The position numbers and the translations under genes were made by a program. Positions 1 through 5,434 of a stretch of DNA of 33,281 bases are shown piece by piece (position 1 is the first letter of the stretch; each line of letters opens with the position of its first letter). The notes below the pieces were generated by a model that saw nothing but the letters and a program-made list of their open reading frames with translations, did no database searches and was not told the DNA's origin. The DNA is taken from positions 1 to 33,281 of the IMG/VR virus record IMGVR_UViG_3300037258_000641, one strand, 5' to 3'. This stretch comes from a virus.

Positions 1-168
1 TGAGTCCAGTGCCCATGGCCCAGTGGCTGGCTTCAGGGTCTTGTAGCCCTTCAGGGTGTTGTGGGAGACGAACAGTGGTGGCCTGCGCCTGAGCCCATTG
101 GCCCACAGCCAGCCAGCATGGTGGGCACCAAGGTAGAGCTCCCTGGGGTAGGCCCGCTCAGTCATCAT
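1..168 (-). CDS. DpdA-like / tRNA-guanine transglycosylase-like protein, N-terminal part, cut by window edge
   Basis: The reverse complement of the first 168 bases is an open frame of exactly 56 codons with no stop, so the gene continues beyond the window. It starts with two ATG codons (168 or 165). Visible motifs in order are ELYLGAHHAGWLW, LFVSHNTLKGYKTL and, at the very edge, GPWALDS. This layout (a Y-L-G-x-H opening, an LFVS strand, a K-x-L-x-P turn, then W-A-L-D-S) matches what I recall of phage DpdA-like proteins, where DSGGF carries the TGT-type catalytic Asp; here only D-S is inside the window. DpdA enzymes exchange guanine in DNA for a 7-deazaguanine. The start overlaps the end of the upstream leftward gene by 8-11 bases, implying translational coupling. 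The assignment is inference from 56 residues. Confidence 0.6.
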   Translation of the reverse strand, partial: MMTERAYPRELYLGAHHAGWLWANGLRRRPPLFVSHNTLKGYKTLKPATGPWALDS

Positions 169-355
169 CCTCACCCCTGGGCTTGGGGTCACCAGGCTTG
201 GGGTCAGCAGAGTGCGGGAACAGCCGGCCAGCACGGCCAGGCCGCATGCAGACCTTCCGGCCGCACACGGGGCAGGTGACTGGCCGGTTGCGGCGCATGC
301 CACCCTGGACGCCGCCCATTGACTGGCTGGTGCCCGAGCACAGGTGCTTGATCAT
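158..355 (-). CDS. small zinc-ribbon-like protein (65 aa)
   Basis: Unknown function. The protein carries TCPVCGRKVCMRPG at about residues 27-40 and FPH at 46-48, so C28, C31 and H48 (with C36 nearby) could bind one zinc ion. The tail is acidic and proline-rich and ends in EDDD. I chose ATG 355 because it overlaps the stop of the upstream gene in an ATGA; a longer in-frame start at 394 would run into that gene. A later in-frame ATG (M20, just before the zinc motif) is also possible. It lies in a tightly overlapped leftward run between the 132-aa gene and the DpdA-like gene. Confidence 0.72.
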   Translation of the reverse strand: MIKHLCSGTSQSMGGVQGGMRRNRPVTCPVCGRKVCMRPGRAGRLFPHSADPKPGDPKPRGEDDD

Positions 356-750
356 GACTGCCACCTCCGTGCGGCGGCCAGCTTGGCCTGCCACTCCTCA
401 CGCAACTGCTCACGGCTGACAGCATCCTGGCCGGTGTACCAGCCCAGGGGCCGGGTGACCTGGCCAGCGCCACGAGGGTTGCCTGGCCTGATGATCTGCA
501 CCCACAAGCCCCTGTGGATGTGGCTGAGGCTGGAGCTATACCGATGGTGCTGGTGGGCATGCCAGGTGGCCACATCGACATTGGCGCGGGGCAGCCTGGA
601 GGCATGGTGGGCCTCGCGGCAGTGAGCCCGCACGGCTGAGGTGTCGATCTCATCGCGGGTCATCAGCAGGGGGCTGCCAAAGGTGCTGCCATCAGCGGCA
701 GCAACCCCCGGCTGAGTGCCGGGGGCTGGCCTGGGCTGGCTGGTGGTCAA
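352..750 (-). CDS. hypothetical His-rich protein (132 aa)
   Basis: Not recognised. The first ~30 residues are Pro/Gly/Ala-rich and probably disordered. The rest has a His/Cys patch (HCREAHH, then WHAHQHH) that could bind a metal, a GLWVQIIRPG strand and a charged C-terminal helix (REQLREEWQAKL). The start is TTG at 750, which overlaps the TGA of the preceding leftward gene as TTGA. An internal ATG at 663 has no ribosome binding site in front of it. The gene is the second member of the leftward cluster that begins at promoter P1. Confidence 0.68.
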   Translation of the reverse strand: MTTSQPRPAPGTQPGVAAADGSTFGSPLLMTRDEIDTSAVRAHCREAHHASRLPRANVDVATWHAHQHHRYSSSLSHIHRGLWVQIIRPGNPRGAGQVTRPLGWYTGQDAVSREQLREEWQAKLAAARRWQS

Positions 751-944
751 CGAAGGCCCCTGATCCCGAGCTCCACGTCCACCCTGCGGGCGACCCGCTT
801 GGCGTCCAGGTACTCATCAGAGTCCTTGCTGGGAGCGGCGGCCATAGCGGCCTCCATCTCAGCCTCCAGCTTGAGCAGATCGCCGTAGGCCCACATCAGG
901 TACCAGCGGCGGATCTTGGGCTGGGCTGGGGCAGCAGTAGCCAT
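747..944 (-). CDS. small helical hypothetical protein (65 aa)
   Basis: Not recognised. The protein is a short basic segment (KIRRWYLMWAY) followed by a mostly helical, charged region ending in RRVDVELGIRGLR. ATG 944 is preceded by GGGAGACACCCCG, a usable ribosome binding site. An upstream in-frame ATG at 977 would add 11 residues; it sits about where transcription from promoter P1 should begin, so a leaderless start is an alternative. The much longer frame extending to 1556 on this strand reads through the promoter and the opposite gene and is not credible. Confidence 0.72.
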   Translation of the reverse strand: MATAAPAQPKIRRWYLMWAYGDLLKLEAEMEAAMAAAPSKDSDEYLDAKRVARRVDVELGIRGLR

Positions 945-983
945 CGGGGTGTCTCCCTGGGGTGTGGTGGATGTCATGGGGCA

Positions 984-1013
984 ACAGTAATGCCATACCC
1001 AATATGGTGTCAA
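984..1013 (-). promoter_or_regulatory. leftward promoter P1 with internal palindromic operator candidate
   Basis: Read on the minus strand: -35 TTGACA (1008-1013), 18-bp spacer, -10 TACTGT (984-989). The spacer contains CCATATTGGGTATGG, a CCATA-N5-TATGG dyad. It is one of four near-identical elements in the window (also at 6197, 8946 and 12761), all pointing left in front of leftward genes. The dyad between the promoter boxes is a natural repressor site. The promoter and operator role is inferred from box quality, spacing and recurrence. Confidence 0.72.
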
Positions 1014-1026
1014 CTCAGGAGGCCGC

Positions 1027-1404
1027 ATGTCCTGGGCTTGTGAGCATGGCCACTTCGCTGGGATGTGTCCTGAGTGCCTGGGAGGAAAGCAGGTGGACCC
1101 GCTGTCAGAAGCAGAGCGCCTGGGGGCTGAGCGGATCAAGGTCCAGGACCAGCAGGACAGGCAGAGCGACAACTGGCTCAGCAAGGACGAGGTGCGGGAG
1201 CTCCTCCGCGAGTGCGTGGTTGCAGTCAGGCCTGGCGAGATCCTGGTGATCGGGGTCAGCACCTTCTTCTCACCCAGGCAGTTGCGCGAGCTCCAGGAAA
1301 GCGCACAGGCCACTCTCGAGAACTGGGGCTCAGGCATCAAGGTCATGGTCCTGCCCGCCGCGGCCCTGGCCATCATCGAAGCCAAGGAGGAAGTGACCTC
1401 ATGA
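1027..1404 (+). CDS. hypothetical protein with N-terminal Cys/His knuckle (125 aa)
   Basis: The N-terminus (MSWACEHGHFAGMCPECLG) holds C5, H7, H9, C14 and C17, a probable zinc site. A charged helical linker follows, then a compact C-terminal domain with RPGEILVIGV (strand), SPRQLRELQESA (helix) and KVMVLPAAAL (strand). The RPGExLVI...tpxQ...VLP pattern resembles small proteins common in actinophage genomes whose role is unknown. ATG 1027 is preceded by AGGAGGCCGC, a strong ribosome binding site. The stop overlaps the next ATG as ATGA. It is divergent from the leftward gene at 747-944, with promoter P1 between them. Confidence 0.82.
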   Translation: MSWACEHGHFAGMCPECLGGKQVDPLSEAERLGAERIKVQDQQDRQSDNWLSKDEVRELLRECVVAVRPGEILVIGVSTFFSPRQLRELQESAQATLENWGSGIKVMVLPAAALAIIEAKEEVTS

Positions 1405-1649
1405 CGTTCTGGATCGATCCCAGCACCTATGCCACCTCCAGCACGGTGGCTTACCCCTGGACCACCAACATCAATTACCCACCCCAGCCCGCCATGCAGG
1501 CTGGGTGGAAGTGCACGGACTGCGGCACTGTCATGGCCCCCTGGATGGCAGCGCACCGCTGTGAGCCAGTCCAGATGACCACCACCTCGGGCACGGGCCT
1601 GCTGGCCAAGGGCGACAGTGATGCGGGCGAGGAGCCTGGCAGCGGGTGA
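1401..1649 (+). CDS. small zinc-ribbon protein (82 aa)
   Basis: Unknown function. A Tyr/Pro-rich first half is followed by GWKCTDCGTVMAPWMAAHRC: two Cys in a CxxC knuckle, then H and C at a spacing typical of small zinc ribbons whose third and fourth ligands come 12-15 residues later. The C-terminus is disordered and acidic. The start ATG overlaps the previous stop by four bases (ATGA) and its own stop overlaps the next start (GTGA), placing it in a translationally coupled three-gene run. Confidence 0.8.
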   Translation: MTFWIDPSTYATSSTVAYPWTTNINYPPQPAMQAGWKCTDCGTVMAPWMAAHRCEPVQMTTTSGTGLLAKGDSDAGEEPGSG

Positions 1650-1768
1650 ACTGGCGGCCTTACCTGCGGGATCTGCTGGACTTCGCCAGGCTGCTCGCGC
1701 TCGCGGTCCTGCTGGTGATGATCGTGGTCGGGGCCTACTGGCTGACCAGGCTTATCCTCACTGCCTAG
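1646..1768 (+). CDS. single-pass membrane peptide (40 aa)
   Basis: A GTG start overlaps the preceding stop as GTGA. The product has a basic/aromatic N-terminus (MNWRPYLRDLLD), then a hydrophobic stretch at about residues 15-31 (LLALAVLLVMIVVGAYW), then TRLILTA. This is a typical one-helix membrane peptide. The overlap and clean hydrophobic segment support it despite its length. Its TAG stop shares the CTAG at 1765-1768 with the stop of the convergent gene on the other strand. Role unknown; phages often encode such peptides near lysis or superinfection functions, but nothing here says which. Confidence 0.65.
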   Translation: MNWRPYLRDLLDFARLLALAVLLVMIVVGAYWLTRLILTA

Positions 1769-2142
1769 GCAGCCTCATCCAGGGTGTGGTCAATGCCAGC
1801 CTTGTCCAGGCCATCAGGCGTGTTCAGGTTCGGGCCACGGGCCCAGTTGCGGGCACGCCGGGCCTGGGATGAGGTCTGGGATGTGTAGTGCCAGAACTCG
1901 GTGGGATTGCCCTTCCCGTCCCGGCAGCGGTAGGTCCGCATCCTGTGGCCATGGGCCCTGAGGGAAGCCGCTGAAGCCTCCTTCTCACCCAGGAAGGCCT
2001 TCTTCTCGCACTCCGGGCAAGTCAGGGCCTCAGCCCTGATCACCTTCTCAGCGGGACGGAACTTGCGGGCCCGCTTCCTGCGGATGTGGGCACTGGGCTT
2101 CCTGCTCCCAGGCCGGCCAGCGCCGTTGGCACCTCTCGGCAT
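1765..2142 (-). CDS. basic zinc-finger-like protein (125 aa)
   Basis: The first ~40 residues are very basic and low in complexity (RKPSAHIRRKRARKFRP). Then comes a possible zinc site: CPECEKKAF near residues 42-50, H-x-H near 65 and YRCRDG near 72. This resembles a C2H2 or ribbon finger, and the basic N-terminus suggests nucleic-acid binding; both are inference. The start ATG at 2142 has GAGAGGAGCACAAG before it, a good ribosome binding site. No P-type promoter is visible upstream, so how it is transcribed is unclear. Confidence 0.75.
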   Translation of the reverse strand: MPRGANGAGRPGSRKPSAHIRRKRARKFRPAEKVIRAEALTCPECEKKAFLGEKEASAASLRAHGHRMRTYRCRDGKGNPTEFWHYTSQTSSQARRARNWARGPNLNTPDGLDKAGIDHTLDEAA

Positions 2143-2279
2143 CTTGTGCTCCTCTCGTCGGGTCTCCAGGGCACACGTCTTTCAGTTGGGCTGAATTTAA
2201 GCCCGCCTCCTGACACCACCGGCCATTGACACGCCGCAGAGAGGTGGGCACCCAAAATGCAGAACCCTGGGGCTCTGGC

Positions 2280-2927
2280 ATGACCGGCCTCCCTGGTGAC
2301 ATCACCACGATCACGGTCACTGGCCAGTACCTCGGGGTGACCTCAAACCCAGCCAGCGGGACCGTGATCTTCACCCCCAGCACGGTGCTGACCGACACTG
2401 AGGGCCAGGTCATCCTGACCGGCCTGCCAGTCACTGCCGTGCTGGATGACACTGGCTCGTTCTCGATCACGCTGCCCTGCACGGACAACGACTCCATCAG
2501 GCCGAACCCGTTTTACTACACGGTCACTGAGGCCATCGGCGGGTCTGGTGGTATGTACCCGCAGCCCGCTTTCAACGTGGTTCTGCCCTCATCGCTGGGT
2601 GCGTCCGTAGACATCTCAGCCCTGGCCCCAGTGCCCAGCATGGCCACGCCCAGCCCAGGGCTGTACGTGATCTCATTCAACGGCCAGAGCGGGTCTGTCA
2701 GCCTGCCCAACGGGACTGTGGAGCTCTCGGCCGGCCAGGCCAATGTGTCCCTGACCACCATCGCCGCAGGCTCGCTGGTCTACCTGACCACACAGGTGCC
2801 AGGCGGCACGGTCGGCAGCCCGTACATGGCCAGCCTGACCCCCGGGACCGGCTTCCAGGTGCGGTCCACCTCCAGCTTTGACACCAGCACTGTGGCCTAC
2901 CTCGTGCTGCCCCCTGACTTCGCCTGA
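2280..2927 (+). CDS. beta-rich secreted/tail-fibre-like hypothetical protein (215 aa)
   Basis: The sequence is dominated by short alternating strands rich in Thr, Ser, Gly and Val (TTITVTGQYLGV, GTVIFTPSTVLTD, ILTGLPVTAVLDDTGSFSITLP), the pattern of Ig-like or carboxypeptidase-regulatory-like beta sandwiches in phage fibres and decoration proteins. A second Thr/Ser-rich half (VELSAGQANVSLTTIAAGS, PGGTVGSPYMASLTPG) ends in LPPDFA. The start is uncertain: ATG 2280 gives the cleanest protein; GTG 2244 and TTG 2226 are in frame but lack well-spaced ribosome binding sites. Its position away from the tail genes leaves the role open. Confidence 0.78.
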   Translation: MTGLPGDITTITVTGQYLGVTSNPASGTVIFTPSTVLTDTEGQVILTGLPVTAVLDDTGSFSITLPCTDNDSIRPNPFYYTVTEAIGGSGGMYPQPAFNVVLPSSLGASVDISALAPVPSMATPSPGLYVISFNGQSGSVSLPNGTVELSAGQANVSLTTIAAGSLVYLTTQVPGGTVGSPYMASLTPGTGFQVRSTSSFDTSTVAYLVLPPDFA

Positions 2928-2977
2928 GCCTTCACCAGGCCCCCCCTTAGCCAGCACCTGGATGGAGGCTGCCCAAC

Positions 2978-3568
2978 TTGCCTGCCCCCTTCTACACCCC
3001 GTCCGAACTCGCCTACCTCAAAGCCGATGCCGAGGACCGGCGTGCGGCCCTCAAGGCCGCCACCGAACTCGTGGCTGGCACGGAGCGGCGGCAGTGGCCC
3101 CCCTGGGGTGGCTCCCGCGAAGACCTGGACGGCTGGCTGGCTGTGGCGCACCGCGCCTACGCCTGGCTGAGGGAGCGGGTCTCTCTGCAAGCCGTCGAAC
3201 TAATCCTCATCCCCGGCCAGCCAAGCACAGAAGGGAAACCCAGAATGACGACCAGCCTGAATTTGCAGGATGACCAGGAGGTGGCTTTCAGCCTCGGTGG
3301 TGTTGACGACAAGGGCGTCCAGGTCGATGCCCCCGCTGACACCTGGACCTGGAGCTCAGATGACGCCACAGGTGCCATCGTCACGCTCACGGTCTCAGAT
3401 GACACCACCTCCGCTGAGGTTGCCGCGGTCGCACCAGGCACCGCCACCATCACCGTGGTCGGCGGCAACACCGGCCTCCAGGGTGCTGAGGCCATCATCG
3501 TGACCGCTGGGCCAGCGGTCACGATTGACCTGGTGCCAGGTGAGCCTGAGCAGGAGCCGACCGCCTGA
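2978..3568 (+). CDS. two-part protein: helical domain plus Ig-like (BIG2-type) domain (196 aa)
   Basis: The TTG start at 2978 follows GGAGG with nine bases between, so I keep the long form. Residues 1-75 look helical (SELAYLKADAEDRRAALKA, then WLAVAHRAYAWLRERV). From about residue 90 an Ig-like domain follows (LQDDQEVAFSLGGVDDKG, TWTWSSDDATGAIVTLTV, VAAVAPGTATITVVGG), typical of BIG2-like folds on phage surfaces. An internal ATG at 3245, with AAGGGAAACCCAGA before it, could start the Ig part alone, so the gene may be a fusion or may make two products. It ends in a TGATG overlap with the next gene. Confidence 0.72.
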   Translation: MPAPFYTPSELAYLKADAEDRRAALKAATELVAGTERRQWPPWGGSREDLDGWLAVAHRAYAWLRERVSLQAVELILIPGQPSTEGKPRMTTSLNLQDDQEVAFSLGGVDDKGVQVDAPADTWTWSSDDATGAIVTLTVSDDTTSAEVAAVAPGTATITVVGGNTGLQGAEAIIVTAGPAVTIDLVPGEPEQEPTA

Positions 3569-3819
3569 TGGAGGATGCACCCGCGGCAGGCCCAGAGGAT
3601 GAGCTCAGCCCGGAGGAGATCACAGAGGCGTGGGAGGTCTACCGCCAGCGCCGCTGTGATCACTGCGGAGGAGTTCATGCCCGGGCCTGCCCACGGGTGC
3701 GCCGGCTGGAGTTCCACACCAACGGCGTCCTGGCCGCTGTCTCCTTCTGGCCACCTGGCAGGTGGCCAGAAGATGGCATCCAGTGGCCTGAGGACATGCC
3801 CGCTGAATCGGGAGCCTAG
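3568..3819 (+). CDS. conserved small actinophage-type protein with CDHCGG motif (83 aa)
   Basis: After an acidic N-terminus the protein has RRCDHCGGVHARACPRVRRLEFH, then VLAAVSFWPPGRWPEDGIQWPEDM. C-x2-C, H and C form a probable single zinc site, followed by two strands. I recall this HARACPRV...WPxGxW...WPED arrangement as a recurring small protein of actinophages without known function. The ATG overlaps the previous TGA by one base (TGATG), so the two genes are likely translated together. Confidence 0.82.
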   Translation: MEDAPAAGPEDELSPEEITEAWEVYRQRRCDHCGGVHARACPRVRRLEFHTNGVLAAVSFWPPGRWPEDGIQWPEDMPAESGA

Positions 3820-3860
3820 GTGTGCCGTTGCCGTACCCAGCAAACAGGAAGGAGGCAGTC

Positions 3861-3929
3861 ATGTTCCATCTTGCCCTGGCTCTGGCCGTGCAGCTTTCAC
3901 TGGTGCTTGGCGTTGGCCTGGCGCTGTAG
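3861..3929 (+). CDS. tiny hydrophobic peptide (22 aa)
   Basis: The ATG is preceded by GGAAGGAGGCAGTC, a near-perfect Shine-Dalgarno at six bases, one of the strongest in the window. The whole product is hydrophobic (MFHLALALAVQL, then SLVLGVGLAL) and long enough for one membrane helix. A 14-bp perfect hairpin begins nine bases after the stop. The strong initiation site argues that the frame is translated. It could be a functional membrane peptide or a leader peptide whose translation affects the hairpin; the sequence does not decide. Confidence 0.5.
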   Translation: MFHLALALAVQLSLVLGVGLAL

Positions 3930-3938
3930 CTAACAGGA

Positions 3939-3979
3939 CTGCGGCGGGGCCGTCGTCATGCACTTCGGCCCCGCCGCAG
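3939..3979 (+). terminator. 14-bp perfect hairpin, terminator-like
   Basis: CTGCGGCGGGGCCG (3939-3952) is perfectly complementary to CGGCCCCGCCGCAG (3966-3979), with a 13-base loop. It directly follows the 22-aa peptide gene. No T-run follows, as is common for hairpin terminators in high-GC phages, so termination is inferred. An attenuator-like role after the leader-sized peptide is an alternative. Confidence 0.6.
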
Positions 3980-4001
3980 GTCCAGACAGGAGGCGGGCCC
4001 G

Positions 4002-4223
4002 TTGGCCGTCAAAGTCACCTCCAGCCCCTCCGCTGAGCTCCCAGGGTCAGTGATTGGCTCCCCGCTGCACCTGCCCTATGTGATGCTCTGCACCCAGGGT
4101 GAGCGGTTCTGCGGGAAGACCTGGACAGCCAACACTGACCGGGATCTCCCGGTGATGCTGGCTGAGCGGCGCACACATGAAGCCACCTGCCAGGGTGGCC
4201 TGATCATCATTGGGACTGTGTGA
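4002..4223 (+). CDS. hypothetical Cys-containing protein (73 aa)
   Basis: TTG start with AGGAGG at 3988-3993, eight bases upstream, so the non-ATG start is well supported. The product has YVMLCTQGERFCGKTWTA and HEATCQGGLIII: C-x6-C and H-x3-C, enough for one zinc site, with the spacing of a small zinc ribbon. It ends GTV and its TGA overlaps the next GTG start as GTGA. Function unknown. Confidence 0.7.
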   Translation: MAVKVTSSPSAELPGSVIGSPLHLPYVMLCTQGERFCGKTWTANTDRDLPVMLAERRTHEATCQGGLIIIGTV

Positions 4224-4363
4224 GCGGCAAGAAGGCAGAGCCCACCATTGCCGACCAGCTTGACCCCAGGTCCCTGTCTCAGTTGCGGCGGCTGCGTGAG
4301 CAGCTAGCCCATCCCAGGCCTCAGCCACCCGAACCACCAGAGCAGGACTCAACCTCCAATTAG
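4220..4363 (+). CDS. small charged hypothetical protein (47 aa)
   Basis: The GTG start overlaps the preceding stop (GTGA), and the TAG stop (4361-4363) is followed six bases later by the next ATG. The product has a basic/helical first half (TIADQLDPRSLSQLRRLREQL) and a Pro/Glu/Gln-rich tail. The overlap pattern and even spacing support it as a real gene in the coupled rightward run; no family is recognised. Confidence 0.58.
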   Translation: MSGKKAEPTIADQLDPRSLSQLRRLREQLAHPRPQPPEPPEQDSTSN

Positions 4364-4369
4364 GAGCAT

Positions 4370-4549
4370 ATGTTCGGCATCCTCGCGGTCTTGTGCTTTG
4401 CTCTCTCGTTCCTGTTCCATGGCTTCAAGTTCTCTGGCAACTCATGGATCGATGCCACGTCCCTGCTCTACCTGGGCCTGGTCTTCCTGGCCCTGCACCT
4501 GCTCGGCTTCGCCGTCGCCGTGGTGGAGCGAATCCGCACGCGCAACTAG
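4370..4549 (+). CDS. two-helix membrane protein (59 aa)
   Basis: ATG 4370 follows TAGGAGCAT, a short-spaced ribosome binding site that uses the previous stop codon. The product has two hydrophobic segments, about residues 2-18 (FGILAVLCFALSFLFHG) and 32-52 (LLYLGLVFLALHLLGFAVAVV), with a basic C-terminus (ERIRTRN) that should stay in the cytoplasm. Similar two-helix proteins are frequent in actinophages. Its TAG stop shares the CTAG at 4546-4549 with the convergent gene on the minus strand. Confidence 0.75.
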   Translation: MFGILAVLCFALSFLFHGFKFSGNSWIDATSLLYLGLVFLALHLLGFAVAVVERIRTRN

Positions 4550-4641
4550 GGCCTGCTGCACTCATAGACCATCAGGCCAACGAGAATCACACAGGCCACG
4601 ACGATGGCGCCGACAATGATCGGGCCGATGATGTTGAGCAT
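4546..4641 (-). CDS. single-pass membrane peptide (31 aa)
   Basis: ATG 4641 is preceded by GGAGGAGACACCC, a strong ribosome binding site like those of the neighbouring leftward genes. The product is nearly all hydrophobic (MLNIIGPIIVGAIVV, then ACVILVGLMVYECSRP): one membrane helix with a short polar end. It is the last gene of the leftward cluster and meets the rightward gene tail to tail, both stops lying inside CTAG. A composite hairpin (4658-4734) lies between it and the gene upstream of it, so it may be poorly transcribed from P2. Confidence 0.6.
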   Translation of the reverse strand: MLNIIGPIIVGAIVVACVILVGLMVYECSRP

Positions 4642-4657
4642 GGGTGTCTCCTCCTTC

Positions 4658-4734
4658 TGACCGTTCCCCTTGAGTGCCCAGCCCCGTGTGTGTCCGACCC
4701 CAAACCCCGGCTGGGCACTCGCGGCGAGCGGTCA
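4658..4734 (-). terminator. composite hairpin element T-A (stop codon inside outer arm)
   Basis: Inner stem GAGTGCCCAGCC (4672-4683) pairs perfectly with GGCTGGGCACTC (4709-4720). Outer arms TGACCG (4658-4663) and CGGTCA (4729-4734) also pair. Between arms and stem lie TTCCCCTT and GCGGCGAG. The TCA at 4732-4734 is the stop codon of the gene at 4732-5340. The same layout recurs at 5375-5434 with a different inner stem. No T-run is present; termination or 3'-end protection is inferred. Confidence 0.6.
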
Positions 4735-5340
4735 GAGCTCCTGGTGCTCGATTCCGTCCACCATCAGCCAGTTGTGGGTGACCCGGCCGAACTGCTCACC
4801 CATGTCCTCAGCCCTGGCGGAGTCCACCAGCTTGGCGAACCAGGGGTAGCTGTGCCACTTGAGCATGGCCACCATGTGGGAGAACACCCCCTCATCCGGG
4901 GTGCCGCCGAAGCCGAAGACCTCGCGGATCTCCTCCAGGGTGAGGGTGACCCGGTGACGCCTGACGGTTGTGGTCTCCCACTCCAGGGAGGTCACCTGCG
5001 GCACGCCGTTCCGCTGGGCCTGGCGCACCTGGCAGTTGCCGACCTGGTGACAGGCCATGTTGCCAGCCAGGTTGATGACATCGAACGGGCCTTCCTCGGT
5101 GAAGCAGTACGCACACTCCACCGGGACCAGCACTGAGTTGCTGGTGATGGCATGGCCCACGGTGGTCCAGCGGCGGCGGCCACCTTCAGCCAGCCGCAGT
5201 GTGAAGCGGGTCATGCGCCCGCCATACTGCGGGTCGCTCCGGTCGGTGATCGGGACCTCCAGGGCGCTGGTCACGATGTACTGCTCGCCACCGATGATCA
5301 GGGCACCTGATGTGGTCTGGCCGGGCTGGTCTTCGTTCAT
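4732..5340 (-). CDS. hypothetical protein with Cys/His cluster (202 aa)
   Basis: Not recognised. The first ~70 residues look beta-rich (GALIIGGEQYIVTSALEVPI, MTRFTLRLAEGGRRRWTTV). The middle has CAYC, then ACHQVGNC, likely one zinc site (residues ~75-105). The C-terminal part is helical (LTLEEIREVFGF, HMVAMLKWHSYPWFAKLV). ATG 5340 follows CCGGAGGAACAG. The gene belongs to the leftward cluster below promoter P2 and ends inside hairpin element T-A, the same arrangement as the next gene upstream. Confidence 0.82.
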   Translation of the reverse strand: MNEDQPGQTTSGALIIGGEQYIVTSALEVPITDRSDPQYGGRMTRFTLRLAEGGRRRWTTVGHAITSNSVLVPVECAYCFTEEGPFDVINLAGNMACHQVGNCQVRQAQRNGVPQVTSLEWETTTVRRHRVTLTLEEIREVFGFGGTPDEGVFSHMVAMLKWHSYPWFAKLVDSARAEDMGEQFGRVTHNWLMVDGIEHQEL

Positions 5341-5374
5341 CTGTTCCTCCGGGTGGGTGTTGCGGGTGTGGGCT

Positions 5375-5434
5375 TGACCGTTCTCCTTGGTGCCTGGCCC
5401 TGAGCGCCAGGCCAGGCACCGCGGTCAGCGGTCA
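5375..5434 (-). terminator. composite hairpin element T-B (second copy, different stem)
   Basis: Inner stem GGTGCCTGGCC (5389-5399) pairs perfectly with GGCCAGGCACC (5410-5420); outer arms TGACCG (5375-5380) and CGGTCA (5429-5434) pair. The connecting bases TTCTCCTT and GCGGTCAG match those of T-A at seven of eight and six of eight positions. The TCA at 5432-5434 is the stop of the gene at 5432-5743. Outer arms and connectors are kept while the inner stem changes and still pairs, so the structure itself appears selected. Confidence 0.6.

Noticed and set aside
747-1556. Long leftward frame (269 codons)
   Set aside because: Only its last 65-76 codons are credible. The rest crosses promoter P1 and the opposite genes at 1027-1649.
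4393-5136. 247-codon rightward open frame opposite leftward genes
   Set aside because: It is the mirror of the leftward genes at 4546-5340, has His/Pro/Gly-rich unnatural composition and no ribosome binding site.
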